A stretch of DNA of 64,000 nt from Kangiella shandongensis (GCF_020005365.1 NZ_JACNML010000011.1:1-64000); one strand, 5' to 3'. Counted from the stretch's first letter, positions 17,660-26,729 are shown. The notes: generated from the sequence alone by a model not told the origin. Numbers and translations: made by a program.

Positions 17660-18582
17660 TATTTTTCCTCCTCAGGCGTATCTTGCAGCATAGGAAAACC
17701 CAGTTCCTCACGGGCATGGTAGTAAGCTTCGGCAACGGCGCGGGCAATCGTGCGAACGCGGAGGATAAAGCGTTGGCGCTCCGTCACTGAGATAGCACCT
17801 CGCGCATCTAATAAATTAAAGGTATGAGAGGCCTTCAGCACCATTTCATAAGCGGGCAGCGGCAGGTTGTTTTCGATCAGGTTGTTCGATTCCGACTCAA
17901 AGTAATCGAACAGCTCGAACAGTTTATCAACGTTGGCGTGCTCAAAATTATACTTTGATTGTTCCACCTCGTTCTGATGGAAAACGTCGCGGTAGTAGAC
18001 CGTGCCGAGTGGGCCATCGGTCCAGACCAGATCGTAGATACTGTCCACGCCCTGGAGGTACATGGCGATACGCTCGAGACCATAAGTAATCTCACCCATT
18101 ACCGGCTTACACTCGAGGCCGCCGGCCTGCTGGAAGTAGGTAAACTGAGTGACTTCCATACCGTTCAGCCAGACTTCCCAGCCAAGACCCCAGGCGCCAA
18201 GTGTCGGTGATTCCCAGTTATCTTCGACGAAGCGGATATCATGCTCCAGCGGATCGATACCGATAGCTTTCAGTGAGCCGAGGTACATTTCCTGGATATC
18301 GAGCGGTGAAGGCTTGATAACTACCTGATATTGGTAATAATGTTGTAAGCGGTTCGGGTTTTCCCCATAGCGACCATCAGTCGGACGGCGGCACGGTTGA
18401 ACATAGGCTGCACTCCATGGCTCGGGGCCAATGGCGCGCAGGAATGTTGCCGGGTGGAAGGTACCAGCTCCGACTTCGAGATCGAGCGGTTGCTGAATGA
18501 CGCAGCCTTGTTCGGCCCAGTAATTTTGTAGGGTTAGGATAAGTCCCTGAAATGTTTTTGTACTTTCGTTACCTTGAGTCAC
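17659..18582 (-). CDS. glyQ: glycine--tRNA ligase alpha subunit
   Basis: This 307-residue catalytic subunit of glycyl-tRNA synthetase (E. coli 303) carries the class II active site that makes glycyl-adenylate. The hallmark start [49 protein letters not shown] and [15 protein letters not shown] are all present. It is the first gene of the unit glyQ-glyS-gmhB-epimerase. About 45 bp upstream lies a long inverted repeat (18627-18674) that may affect transcription or leader folding. Confidence 0.97.
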   Translation of the reverse strand: MTQGNESTKTFQGLILTLQNYWAEQGCVIQQPLDLEVGAGTFHPATFLRAIGPEPWSAAYVQPCRRPTDGRYGENPNRLQHYYQYQVVIKPSPLDIQEMYLGSLKAIGIDPLEHDIRFVEDNWESPTLGAWGLGWEVWLNGMEVTQFTYFQQAGGLECKPVMGEITYGLERIAMYLQGVDSIYDLVWTDGPLGTVYYRDVFHQNEVEQSKYNFEHANVDKLFELFDYFESESNNLIENNLPLPAYEMVLKASHTFNLLDARGAISVTERQRFILRVRTIARAVAEAYYHAREELGFPMLQDTPEEEK

Positions 18583-18626
18583 GGGATCGCCTTTCGCTAA
18601 GGTGTTACTAAGAATTCCAAGCTCTA

Positions 18627-18674
18627 TTGACCATTGTGATCGATTTTAAGCAAAAATTGAATCACAAAGGTCAA
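18627..18674. repeat. long imperfect inverted repeat upstream of glyQ
   Basis: TTGACCATTGTGAT at 18627-18640 is mirrored by ATCACAAAGGTCAA at 18661-18674 (13 of 14 pairs). The middle, CGATTTT/AAAAATTG around AAGC, pairs further. The roughly 48-base hairpin or operator lies in the divergent region between glyQ (minus) and the membrane protein gene (plus). Confidence 0.6.
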
Positions 18675-18760
18675 CGGACCTTAATTAATGGTGGGATTAT
18701 ACGGGAATTTGGGTTATTTTCTAACCTGGAAAGCATAACTAAATGCAGGAGATAGTGAAA

Positions 18761-19555
18761 ATGTTACAGATTCGAGCGGTTGTGAACCTCATATTAGTCG
18801 CTGCGGTTATCTTTATCAGCTACTACAGTAGTATCGTTGGCATAAACGAGCAGACACAGGACTCGGTCAGCGCCGCTTTTTCCTCGGCATTTACTCCTGC
18901 GGCATATGCTTTCTCGATTTGGGGCGCGATTTTTATCATGCTGATTATTGTGGCGGTTAAAGATCTGCGTGGAGTCTTCCTTAATGGCACACAAACCACG
19001 CTGAGTTTTAATGCTGGCTTAAGTCTTGCGCTGGTGCTGACCTTCATTTGGGTGTTTGTCTGGTCATACTTACAGATTGGCTGGTCGTTGGTGGTGATGA
19101 CAGCCATTTTTGTGTCGCTGATTTGGGCAGTGTTATCCGGTAAAGAGCGTCCTGTCAGCGCCAATATTACACTAGCGCTGTATTTAGGCTGGATCAGCGT
19201 TGCCCTGGTTGCGAATGAGGCCGCATGGCTAGTCAGCCTGGATTTGGTCGGTGAGAATAAAGAAGAAGGCTTTCTACATGACCCCAGTTTTAGCGTGATG
19301 CAGAGCGCCTTAACGTTGGTGGTCTTTGCGCTGGTGATGAGTTTTAAATCCATTCGTCACGGTCTGGAGCCTGCGGTGTTTGTGTATCCGCTAGTGGGTG
19401 TCTGGGCCTATATCGCAATTCTGATAAAAAATGGCGCCGGCAATCCCAATTTACTGGTCTACGTATCGGCCTTCTTTGCTTTAATTTTATTATTGATCGC
19501 GGGTTACTTCGGTTCAAAGTGGAACAGCAGTTATTCAGCGACTACAAAGGATTAA
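18761..19555 (+). CDS. multi-pass membrane protein, TspO-like
   Basis: This hydrophobic protein of 264 residues has about eight predicted membrane spans. The segment AFTPAAYAFSIWGAIFIML resembles the conserved P-x-FxIWG motif of tryptophan-rich sensory (TspO/MBR-like) proteins, here in a long divergent form. The start at 18761 (MLQIRAV) is preferred over the ATG at 18743 because AGGAG lies 9 bases before it. A 14-bp gap separates it from tag, so the two may be co-transcribed. TspO proteins bind porphyrins or sterol-like ligands. For this branch the ligand is unknown. Confidence 0.6.
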   Translation: MLQIRAVVNLILVAAVIFISYYSSIVGINEQTQDSVSAAFSSAFTPAAYAFSIWGAIFIMLIIVAVKDLRGVFLNGTQTTLSFNAGLSLALVLTFIWVFVWSYLQIGWSLVVMTAIFVSLIWAVLSGKERPVSANITLALYLGWISVALVANEAAWLVSLDLVGENKEEGFLHDPSFSVMQSALTLVVFALVMSFKSIRHGLEPAVFVYPLVGVWAYIAILIKNGAGNPNLLVYVSAFFALILLLIAGYFGSKWNSSYSATTKD

Positions 19556-19569
19556 TGAAAGGAGAATAA

Positions 19570-20118
19570 ATGACAAAACGTTGTGGCTGGGTGAGCGATG
19601 ATCCCTTATACATTGACTATCATGATAACGAATGGGGCAAGCCCGAATACGACGATAAAAAGCTATTCGAGATGCTTTGTCTCGAAGGGGCTCAGGCCGG
19701 TCTGAGCTGGATAACGGTACTGAAAAAGCGCGAGCATTACCGCAAAGTATTCGATAACTTTAATCCCCATAAAATAGCTCAATACGATGAGGCCAAACGT
19801 GAAGCTCTACTGAGTGATCCAGGAATCATTCGCAATAAACTGAAAGTGAATGCTTTTATCGTTAACGCCCAACGGTATTTAGAGGTTACACAAGAACAAA
19901 GCTTTAAGGATTATGTGTGGCAGTTTGTCGGTGGTGCGCCGGTGAATAATCGAAGAACCTCATTAAAGGAAGTGCCAGCAACAACCGCCGAATCCGATGC
20001 CATGTCAAAACAATTAAAAAAAGATGGATTTAAATTCGTCGGTAGCACCATCTGTTATGCCTTTATGCAGGCCACCGGCATGGTCGACGATCATATTGAA
20101 GACTGCTTTTTGGGTTAA
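19570..20118 (+). CDS. tag: DNA-3-methyladenine glycosylase I
   Basis: This 182-residue base-excision repair enzyme removes 3-methyladenine from alkylated DNA. The start TKRCGWVSDDPLYIDYHDNEWG supplies Cys5 and His18, and the end DDHIEDCFLG supplies His175 and Cys179, forming the structural zinc site at E. coli-like positions. The conserved EGAQAGLSWITVLKKRE contains the catalytic-pocket Glu. GGAGAATAA precedes the ATG. The stop overlaps the convergent L,D-transpeptidase gene by 4 bp. Confidence 0.95.
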   Translation: MTKRCGWVSDDPLYIDYHDNEWGKPEYDDKKLFEMLCLEGAQAGLSWITVLKKREHYRKVFDNFNPHKIAQYDEAKREALLSDPGIIRNKLKVNAFIVNAQRYLEVTQEQSFKDYVWQFVGGAPVNNRRTSLKEVPATTAESDAMSKQLKKDGFKFVGSTICYAFMQATGMVDDHIEDCFLG

Positions 20119-20828
20119 TGACTAAAAGGTAAGAAGTAATCCATTAAATCGCTGTACAGAATTTTGCTCCAAGCCAAATGTTTTATAGGCTGCAGAGCCG
20201 CTTTCCGTGGATCGCTTGGAGCAATGGCCACTTCGATATTCTGGTGGCCAATGTCGTTGGCTAGTGTAAACAATTCTTCAACGGCTTCATCACCCATCGC
20301 CAGGCAGCCGATCGAGACCGCTTTGCCGTGAATAAAGATATTGGTCCCCGGCTGATCCCTGCCTTCGGCTTTGGCATGTTTTAAGTCAAATGCATTTGGG
20401 TAGTTGAGCTTCATCGACAGATGATACGAGCTGTTGGGGTTTAAATACTCGATAGAGTAAACCCCTTCCGGTACTTGCCGATCACCTTCTCGCAGCTTAG
20501 GACCTGAAACGCCGCTTAAGGCCTCAATCGGATACTGATGAACAAACACTGGCTCCGAACCGGAGGTATCCCAGAGTTCCAGACTGGCCTCATCTTTGAC
20601 CGCTAAAAAGGTGACTGATTTGGGTGGGTAGGTTATTTTCGCCGTCTTAAAATAGGGCTTCATCCTTTGTCTAGCATCGTCACCATAGCGAGCAATCACA
20701 TCTGGTATTGATCGTGCGCCTGCGACCTTTACCACTAACGGATGCCAGTAGGCTCGACCATAGATGTAAAACAAGTAAAACCCCAGAAGAAGGGCGACGA
20801 GAACGGTGCCCGTAATTACTCTTTGCAT
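20115..20828 (-). CDS. L,D-transpeptidase (YkuD) family protein
   Basis: This 237-residue protein has an N-terminal membrane anchor or uncleaved signal (VLVALLLGFYLFYIYG) and a periplasmic YkuD domain. The catalytic motif is IHGKAVSIGCLAMGDEAV, with His and nucleophile Cys in HGx3SxGC form; NIFIHG is the lead-in. The family forms 3-3 peptidoglycan cross-links or attaches proteins to peptidoglycan. This short single-domain type without LysM resembles the YafK group, some of which cleave rather than form such bonds. The ATG at 20828 is preferred over the in-frame TTG at 20834. Confidence 0.87.
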   Translation of the reverse strand: MQRVITGTVLVALLLGFYLFYIYGRAYWHPLVVKVAGARSIPDVIARYGDDARQRMKPYFKTAKITYPPKSVTFLAVKDEASLELWDTSGSEPVFVHQYPIEALSGVSGPKLREGDRQVPEGVYSIEYLNPNSSYHLSMKLNYPNAFDLKHAKAEGRDQPGTNIFIHGKAVSIGCLAMGDEAVEELFTLANDIGHQNIEVAIAPSDPRKAALQPIKHLAWSKILYSDLMDYFLPFSH

Positions 20829-21157
20829 GGCCAATGACCGATAAATAAAAAATAACTTAGCTTAATACAGTGTTGATGACAATGGTTTGTCGAGTCTATT
20901 CGTTGCACAGGCTTCATCTAAGAGAAACGTTTCCGTCACTATATCGTCATATTGATCCGACATACTGACCCTGACTGAAGGAGCGGGTAAGTTACTACCA
21001 ATAACCTAATGAACTAGGAAGGGTTGGGATAGCACGGGGGATGTGTTCCAGGGAGTGGGGCCGAAGGATTGGCATTAAAGGATTTTAATAAAGGACTTTA
21101 GGGAAGATGCTGGGCAAAGGAATTGCCCAAAACTAAAGTCTTGTCTTGTGGCTGAAG
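20829..21157. other. intergenic region with nested hairpin; possible small RNA
   Basis: No open frame with a ribosome site is seen. At 21094-21140 an outer stem GACTTTAG / CTAAAGTC encloses an inner stem TGGGCAA / TTGCCCA with loop AGGAA. Eighteen bases later comes the strong terminator at 21158-21189, which on the plus strand would end a transcript carrying this structure. No convincing sigma-70 promoter was found, so the RNA is speculative. Confidence 0.35.
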
Positions 21158-21189
21158 TAAAAGCTACTAACGGCGGTTAGTAGCTTTTA
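21158..21189. terminator. intrinsic terminator downstream of DJ-1 family gene
   Basis: A perfect 14-bp stem TAAAAGCTACTAAC / GTTAGTAGCTTTTA with a 4-base loop starts 6 bp after the stop of the minus-strand DJ-1 gene. Both flanks are U-rich when transcribed. Confidence 0.8.
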
Positions 21190-21194
21190 TGCCG

Positions 21195-21875
21195 TTATGA
21201 CTGCAGTTGGGCAATCATTGCCTTGGCCGTTTCTTCCGATGATGCTGGATTTTGACCGGTGATCAGATCGCCATCGATCTGTATAAAGTCCTGCCAGTCG
21301 TCGCCCTTATAATATAAGCCGCCGTTCTCCTGCAACATGTCTTCGACTAAAAAGGGAACGACTTCGGTTAACTGTACCGCGGCTTCTTCGCTGTTGCTAA
21401 AGCCAGTGACACGCTTTCCCTTAACCAGCGGACTACCATCGGGAGCTTTTGTTTGCTTAAACACCGCTGGAGCATGACAAACGGCGCCAATTGGCTTTTG
21501 CATTTTATAGGCTTGCTCGATAATGGCAATTGAATGTGGATTCTCAGCCAGATCCCACAATGGGCCATGACCGCCTGGATAAAACACGGCATCAAACGCT
21601 TCAATATCGACGTCGGCCAGCTTGACGGTAGAAGCCATCTGCTTTTGCGCCTTCTCGTCTTCTTTAAAGCGCTTGGTCGAATCGGTCTGAGCATCGGCAG
21701 CGTCGCTACTTGGATCGAGTGGCGGTTGTCCGCCTTTCGGCGAGGCTAGAGTGACTTCAGCTCCTGCATCCTTAAAAATGTAGTAGGGAGAAGCAAACTC
21801 TTCGAGCCAGAATCCGGTTTTTTCACCGGTATCCCCGAGTTGATCATGGGACGTTAAGACCATGAGCACTTTCAT
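21195..21875 (-). CDS. DJ-1/PfpI family (Hsp31-like) protein
   Basis: This 226-residue class I amidotransferase-like protein has the nucleophile elbow IGAVCHAPAVF with reactive Cys, FYPGGHGPLWDL preceding it, and the acid in TGFWLEEF. These fit the DJ-1/PfpI branch that includes Hsp31-type glyoxalase III and chaperone proteins. The start at 21875 (MKVLMVLTSH) is chosen because AGGAG lies 7 bases before it; the open frame upstream lacks family similarity. It lies 63 bp downstream of an AraC/GyrI regulator on the same strand, suggesting control of a stress or detoxification response. Confidence 0.9.
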   Translation of the reverse strand: MKVLMVLTSHDQLGDTGEKTGFWLEEFASPYYIFKDAGAEVTLASPKGGQPPLDPSSDAADAQTDSTKRFKEDEKAQKQMASTVKLADVDIEAFDAVFYPGGHGPLWDLAENPHSIAIIEQAYKMQKPIGAVCHAPAVFKQTKAPDGSPLVKGKRVTGFSNSEEAAVQLTEVVPFLVEDMLQENGGLYYKGDDWQDFIQIDGDLITGQNPASSEETAKAMIAQLQS

Positions 21876-21938
21876 AAAAAACTCCTGTTGATACAACTGT
21901 CTTACTAAGATGACGGCTTCAGGCTCAAGATTCAAGGG

Positions 21939-22817
21939 CTAAGTACGCAAACGAACCGGGAGATAAACATCGGTAACCGCTTCGTGTTCTTTGCGATCAG
22001 GGAAGAACTCGACACGTTCGAAGAAAGGAGGCTTATCAACCAGTTCATAGTCGGACTGCTCTAACCATTCGCCGTAAAGATAGTCCATGACGCCGCGTAA
22101 CTGATCTTCCGTACCTTGAAAGCGAATTTTGGCACAACTACTGGCGGCAATGGTTTTGTGGATTACGCCTTGGGGGTTACTCTTAATCGGTTTATCCGTC
22201 GTACAGCAGATATCCATATGAAACTCGTCGGGTGCCGTCGCCTCCGGATCATTATAAAAAATATTGTAGGTCTTACTCTCAGGAGGGAGGACACCATTAG
22301 CCCGTCGCCATTCGATAAACGTTTCGACGGACTCCATGATTTTACTGGGTGAGCCATGGTGTTCGAGTGCGGCGACTTGGGTTTCAGGAAAGTCGACAAC
22401 ACTGACGTCATGTTGGGTTGTATCAGGTATAGCCATGCGTTTTGGTGCTCCTTGTTCAATAAAGTCATTCCATAAATCCCAGTTGGGTTGATGACGGAAT
22501 TCGGTGGGCGTGACGCCAAAACGCCTTTTAAAGCTATGACTGAAAGACTCCACAAAATCAAAACCCGCTTCAAAGGCAATATCGGTGACCTTGAGACTTG
22601 GCCGGTTGGCCAGCTGCAACATGGCGCGGCGTAATCGCTTGTTTTGAACATATTGCGCCGGATTTAAGCCGATATGCGCCTTGAATTGCCGTTGGAAATG
22701 GTAGGGCGAACAGTGTGCGATCCGCGCCAACTGTTCAAGGCGTAGTGGATACTCAAGATTGTCGTCAATATAACGGCAGACCTTATTGAGTCTTTGCTGT
22801 AATGTTTTAGCGCTCAT
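21939..22817 (-). CDS. AraC family regulator with GyrI-like effector domain
   Basis: This 292-residue two-domain regulator has an N-terminal AraC/XylS DNA-binding domain with two helix-turn-helix units (RLEQLARIAHCSPYHFQRQF and VTDIAFEAGFDFVESFSHSF, about residues 20-105). The C-terminal GyrI-like SOUL-type effector domain (VVDFPETQVAALEHHG to YLPVRL, about 135-292) binds small hydrophobic or cationic molecules in relatives such as Rob and BmrR. It lies directly upstream of the DJ-1 gene, probably its target. Confidence 0.92.
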   Translation of the reverse strand: MSAKTLQQRLNKVCRYIDDNLEYPLRLEQLARIAHCSPYHFQRQFKAHIGLNPAQYVQNKRLRRAMLQLANRPSLKVTDIAFEAGFDFVESFSHSFKRRFGVTPTEFRHQPNWDLWNDFIEQGAPKRMAIPDTTQHDVSVVDFPETQVAALEHHGSPSKIMESVETFIEWRRANGVLPPESKTYNIFYNDPEATAPDEFHMDICCTTDKPIKSNPQGVIHKTIAASSCAKIRFQGTEDQLRGVMDYLYGEWLEQSDYELVDKPPFFERVEFFPDRKEHEAVTDVYLPVRLRT

Positions 22818-22909
22818 AACAACATATTTCGTTAAGTGTTAGGCGCAGTATGCAGAACATGACGAAAAAACTCCTGTTCAATCTTGCTCTATTAGGCCGG
22901 AGCGATGAC

Positions 22910-23125
22910 TTATTGGCCGCGAAAAATCGCTTTTAGCTGTTTTAATATACTAAATAAAGAGCCGGAAATGCCAACAATGACAGCAAGTACCAGTATACCG
23001 ACTCGGAGTTTGACTGGCAGCTCCAGCCACTGCCAGTAATCGTTAGCTAGAATCGCGCTGATTAAGAGCACCGCTACGGCGTAGCAGCTCAGAGTAAACT
23101 TGGATAAGGCTTGAAATTTTGGCAT
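22910..23125 (-). CDS. small membrane protein of unknown function
   Basis: This 71-residue protein (starting MPKFQALSKF at ATG 23125) has two predicted membrane helices, CYAVAVLLISAILAN and VGILVLAVIVGISGSLF, and a basic C-terminus ending LKQLKAIFRGQ. A longer GTG start at 23158 would overlap the preceding gene by 29 bp and is less likely. It is the last gene of the tusA-DUF1285 cluster, 4 bp behind DUF1285. I do not recognise a family. Confidence 0.65.
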   Translation of the reverse strand: MPKFQALSKFTLSCYAVAVLLISAILANDYWQWLELPVKLRVGILVLAVIVGISGSLFSILKQLKAIFRGQ

Positions 23126-23129
23126 AAGT

Positions 23130-23708
23130 TTAAATCGTACCCAGGCTGAAAAACTCACCGGCTGAGATCACACCGAGGTGTTTTTGATCATCGACTACAC
23201 GCTCTTCGGCCATCTCCACCAGCTGATAGAAAACGTTACGGTGAATTAAGGCATGTAGATTGCGGCGAACCATGACATAAGGCGAAGGCTCGCCGGTTTT
23301 ACTGTCCTGCTCGACCCATAGTGGGTGATCCGGCCCGAGTAAAATCGTATTATCGCAATTATCTTTAAAGATAATAACCGGGCCTTGCTCTGTCTCTTTA
23401 ACCTCCATAGTGGTGACGAGAAAAGGCGCGTCCTCGACGCGTATGCCGAGCTTCTCGACCGGGGTGACCAGATAGTATTTATCGTCTTCTTTTTTGATTA
23501 CGGTGGAGAACAACTTGACCAGACGCTGACGGCCGATAGGCGAGTTTTGATAGAGCCAGCTGCCGTCGCGCTTAATAATGAGCTCCATATCACCGCAGAA
23601 GTCGGGATCCCACTGTTCGACAGGCGGCAGTTTATTGTCATCCTGAGATTGACTGATTTGACTCAAGATGTGGCTAAAGTCAGCGTTGTTGTCTTGCTCG
23701 TTACTCAA
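23130..23708 (-). CDS. DUF1285 domain-containing protein
   Basis: This 192-residue cytoplasmic protein matches DUF1285 by CGDMELIIKRDGSWLYQNSPI, RQRLVKLFSTVIKKEDDKYYLVTPVEK and RNLHALIHRNVFYQLVEMA. The family is widespread in proteobacteria and has no assigned activity. The start is TTG immediately after the tusA TAA, so it is probably translated by coupling. The first 30 residues are a variable, polar extension. Confidence 0.87.
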   Translation of the reverse strand: MSNEQDNNADFSHILSQISQSQDDNKLPPVEQWDPDFCGDMELIIKRDGSWLYQNSPIGRQRLVKLFSTVIKKEDDKYYLVTPVEKLGIRVEDAPFLVTTMEVKETEQGPVIIFKDNCDNTILLGPDHPLWVEQDSKTGEPSPYVMVRRNLHALIHRNVFYQLVEMAEERVVDDQKHLGVISAGEFFSLGTI

Positions 23709-23960
23709 TTAGGCTAATCCTTTCCTGATTAAATATTTGTAAGGCATTTCGTCGGTAATACTGGCCAACAGTTGGTGATCCATGAAAGTACAGAATTTTG
23801 GAATATCCCGCGTGGTTGAGGGATCGTCCGCGATGACCAGCAACGTCTCACCTTCCGCCATTTTACGGACGTTGAGACGAACCATCATTACGGGCTCAGG
23901 GCAGCGTAGCCCCAGTGCATCTAATTTACGGTCAAAGCTGTCAAAGTTGATATCTGTCAT
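23709..23960 (-). CDS. tusA: TusA-family sulfur carrier protein
   Basis: This small protein of 83 residues has the TusA signature [22 protein letters not shown], with the persulfide-carrying Cys20 at the E. coli-like position (Cys19). [21 protein letters not shown] completes the SirA/TusA fold. TusA passes sulfur from IscS toward tRNA 2-thiouridine and other sulfur pathways. Paralogs of the fold (YeeD, YedF) exist, but the length and motif favour TusA. It heads a three-gene minus-strand unit with DUF1285 and a small membrane protein. Confidence 0.9.
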   Translation of the reverse strand: MTDINFDSFDRKLDALGLRCPEPVMMVRLNVRKMAEGETLLVIADDPSTTRDIPKFCTFMDHQLLASITDEMPYKYLIRKGLA

Positions 23961-24143
23961 GATGGATCAATATATATGTTATAACATTAAAAATTGTGCG
24001 AATTTTAGTCTTTTTAGCATCTTATCGAAAGTAAATTGACTAATTATAGCTATATTGTATCAATGCGTTTAATAAGATTAATTTTATTAATTTAGCGCTT
24101 CTCGTTATGATAGCACCATAAATTGATGAAAGGAGATTGATAG

Positions 24144-24620
24144 ATGAATAAAGCAATCAACATTGGAATTAATGAAAAATCACGTGAAGAGATTGGTCAG
24201 GGCCTTTCGCGTCTATTAGCGGATACCTATACACTGTACCTACAGACTCACAACTTCCACTGGAACGTAACTGGTCCTTTCTTCCAGCAGCTGCATGTGC
24301 TGTTCGAGGAGCATTACACCGAGTTAGCGACAGCGGTCGACGAGATTGCGGAGCGCATTCGAGCGCTGGGCATTTTAGCTCCCGGAACTTACCAGGAGTT
24401 TGCCAAACTCTCCAGTATTGAAGAAGTGACTGGAAATATCAGCGCAGAAGAAATGATTGGTCGTCTGGTCGATAGTCATGAAACGGTGGTGAGAACGGCA
24501 CGTGAAGTTCTAACGATTGCTCAAGACGCCGACGATGAATCTTCTGCTAGCCTGGTCGGTGATCGTCTGGTGGTTCATGAGAAAACGGCGTGGATGTTGC
24601 GCTCCCACCTACAGAGTTAA
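24144..24620 (+). CDS. dps: Dps family ferritin-like DNA-protection protein
   Basis: This 158-residue Dps forms 12-subunit shells that oxidise and store iron and protect DNA. The ferroxidase ligands at the dimer interface are visible: [11 protein letters not shown] (His39), [11 protein letters not shown] (His51, Glu55) and [13 protein letters not shown] (Asp66, Glu70). The lysine-rich N-terminal tail of E. coli Dps is nearly absent, so DNA binding may be weak. AAGGAG precedes the ATG. TATGAT at 24106-24111 is a possible -10 element and a TATAGCTATA palindrome lies at 24045-24054; neither regulator nor promoter is certain. Confidence 0.94.
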   Translation: MNKAINIGINEKSREEIGQGLSRLLADTYTLYLQTHNFHWNVTGPFFQQLHVLFEEHYTELATAVDEIAERIRALGILAPGTYQEFAKLSSIEEVTGNISAEEMIGRLVDSHETVVRTAREVLTIAQDADDESSASLVGDRLVVHEKTAWMLRSHLQS

Positions 24621-24623
24621 AGT

Positions 24624-26558
24624 TCAAGATTCCTGTTGAGTATCATTAAAGGTCGAAACCACACGGTTTCGGCCTTGGCTTTTAGCCTTGTAAAGTAATC
24701 TGTCAGCACGATTAATCACCATATCCAGACTCTCGTCTTCCAGCATATACTCGGTAACGCCAAAGCTGGCAGTTAGGTGGATGCCGTCATCCAGATCGCT
24801 AAAGTCCGCATTGGCAAATTGATGATTTAAGCGTTCGGCAATCTGCTTAGCTTCTTTTACATTCGTATCCGGTAGAATAATTAAGAACTCTTCGCCGCTG
24901 ATCCGGCCAATGGTGTCTTTTTGACGCAAGGTATGTCGGGTAATCGACGCCAGGCGGTTAATAACCTTGTCGCCCATACGATGACCAAAACGATCGTTGA
25001 TGGTTTTAAAGTGGTCGATGTCAAAAATGATAAGGCTGTATACTGACCTGCCATCTTCACTCTTCTCGTGTTCCTGTTCCAGCTGTCGGAACATCTGGCG
25101 ACGGTTAGGCAGATCGGTGAGGTTATCGGTTAACGCCATTTCCTCATTTTTGCGTGCTGCCTTGCGGTATTTCATCAGCAACCATAAGCTGATAACCAAT
25201 AAAATCAGCATCAGAGCGATTAAAACCACCAGAATAACGCTGTATTTCTTGTACTTCTTAACGTACTTAGTATTGATCTGGTTTTCTTTTTCCAGCAACT
25301 TATTTTCAAACGACAGACGCTCTTGATCCAGCTGCTCGCGTGACAGGTTGGATACATAAGTTAAGTTATCGTTGAACGTCTTACGGTAGGTTTCATAAGA
25401 CTCTTGTAGCAGCTTATAGGCATCTTCAAAATCATCGCGTGCGGCGCTAATTTCCGAGCGTAGGCGTTTTAGATAGAAATCATCCAACGCAGCGACTTTT
25501 GCAGCGCTGTCGATAGCCTCATCCAGATGTTTTTCAGCCTGATCAATCTGGCCCAGCTTTAGATAGGCGTAGGCAAAGTCGGTTTGTAATTCATAGCCAA
25601 AGAGCTGCTCGCCAACTTGTTCCTGCAGTCGTTTAGCCAACTCAAGTTCTTCTATCGCCGACTCATACTCTTTGGTGTTGGTATAAACACGCGCCTTAAC
25701 CTGATGCGCAAAAGCTCGAAGCGGAATATCACCTTCTTTGATCGCCAGCTTCCTCGCTTTTTCAATCAACTCCAGCGATTTCTCGTATTCTTTGTTCATG
25801 CGATAGGAGTCAGCCAGATTGGCGTAGAAATAGATATTGCTGACTAAGGCTGGGTGACGCTCCATAACCTCAACCGCTTTTTTGAAATACATGATGGCGG
25901 ACTGGTTATCGTTTAAAAAGCTATAAAGAATGCCGAAGACATTATACGTCTCGGAAATCAGGTAAGGGTCGTTGGCCTCCAGCGAGTAGTCCAGTGCTAA
26001 CTCGAGTAATGGAATACTTTCCTGATAACGCGACAGGATGGCACTGATGTAGGCCTGCTCCAATACCAGGTCGCCGAGTTTATTCAACCCCCATTTATCT
26101 TTGACTTCGTTATACAGACGTTCGGATTCTTCCAGCGCTGTAACCAGATCGCCCTCGCTGCGTAGAACGAAAATATTGACGTAATCGTACTGGTTTTGCA
26201 GCATCGGCTGATCGACCGTTTTAACCAGCGGTTCAGCGACTGACATATATTCACGAGCCCGAATGGCTTCGCCATTAAGGATCTGGTAATTCGCCATCAA
26301 GATATTGGCGAGCGCTTCGGAGTGGTTATCTAGATCGGGCTTATTTAGCAGGTTGCTGATTTTAAGGAAAAAAGCTTCCTGTTTACGCTCGGGTACCGAG
26401 AGATTGGACATATTATACAGCTGCTGCTGTAAGGCCTGATTCTGGGACAGATTTGGGTTGGAAGTGGTAAAAAGCGGGCCTTCAACATTATTAAAGGCGT
26501 AGGCAAACACGTTACAGCTACATAAGACTAAGAAAATAGATAAGCATTTCCTGAGCAT
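24624..26558 (-). CDS. TPR-repeat, membrane-anchored GGDEF protein
   Basis: This protein of about 644 residues starts at ATG 26558 (MLRKCLSIFLVLCSC, AAGGAAA upstream) and opens with a signal peptide. It continues with a periplasmic array of tetratricopeptide repeats (about 60-390), a coiled coil, one membrane helix (VILVVLIALMLILLVISLWLL) and a cytoplasmic GGDEF domain (about 480-635). The active-site loop reads SGEEF instead of GGEEF, with an RxxD site (RQKD) upstream, so it may still be an active diguanylate cyclase. The stop lies 3 bp from that of convergent dps. Confidence 0.9.
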   Translation of the reverse strand: MLRKCLSIFLVLCSCNVFAYAFNNVEGPLFTTSNPNLSQNQALQQQLYNMSNLSVPERKQEAFFLKISNLLNKPDLDNHSEALANILMANYQILNGEAIRAREYMSVAEPLVKTVDQPMLQNQYDYVNIFVLRSEGDLVTALEESERLYNEVKDKWGLNKLGDLVLEQAYISAILSRYQESIPLLELALDYSLEANDPYLISETYNVFGILYSFLNDNQSAIMYFKKAVEVMERHPALVSNIYFYANLADSYRMNKEYEKSLELIEKARKLAIKEGDIPLRAFAHQVKARVYTNTKEYESAIEELELAKRLQEQVGEQLFGYELQTDFAYAYLKLGQIDQAEKHLDEAIDSAAKVAALDDFYLKRLRSEISAARDDFEDAYKLLQESYETYRKTFNDNLTYVSNLSREQLDQERLSFENKLLEKENQINTKYVKKYKKYSVILVVLIALMLILLVISLWLLMKYRKAARKNEEMALTDNLTDLPNRRQMFRQLEQEHEKSEDGRSVYSLIIFDIDHFKTINDRFGHRMGDKVINRLASITRHTLRQKDTIGRISGEEFLIILPDTNVKEAKQIAERLNHQFANADFSDLDDGIHLTASFGVTEYMLEDESLDMVINRADRLLYKAKSQGRNRVVSTFNDTQQES

Positions 26559-26631
26559 GTACACGTGTTTCCTTATACTTGTTAGATAGTTATAAGAGGC
26601 ACTGTACACTAAAGAGAATTAAAAATGAATA

Positions 26632-26661
26632 ACTGGGCAATGCAAAGTTGCATTGCCCAGT
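26632..26661. terminator. intrinsic terminator downstream of the amidohydrolase gene
   Basis: The 14-bp perfect inverted repeat ACTGGGCAATGCAA / TTGCATTGCCCAGT has only 2 bases between arms. It is followed on the minus strand by a U-rich run. It lies about 70 bp after the amidohydrolase stop. Confidence 0.75.
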
Positions 26662-26729
26662 CAAAAATTTGAACACGATCAGACTTGAAGCATATTACTA
26701 CAAACTGATACATGCTCGAAGAGCAAAGT

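Noticed and set aside
16671-17693. Several plus-strand frames of 70-130 codons inside glyS/glyQ
   Set aside because: They lie wholly within recognised minus-strand genes and have no start signals or family features.
18636-18668. CRP-type site (TGTGA ... TCACA) in the glyQ inverted repeat
   Set aside because: The spacing between TGTGA and TCACA is about 22 bases, far from the 6 of a CRP site.
24036-24111. OxyR or Fur operator and sigma-70 promoter ahead of dps
   Set aside because: Only a short TATAGCTATA dyad and a lone TATGAT are present. Neither the OxyR four-part pattern nor a Fur box can be supported.
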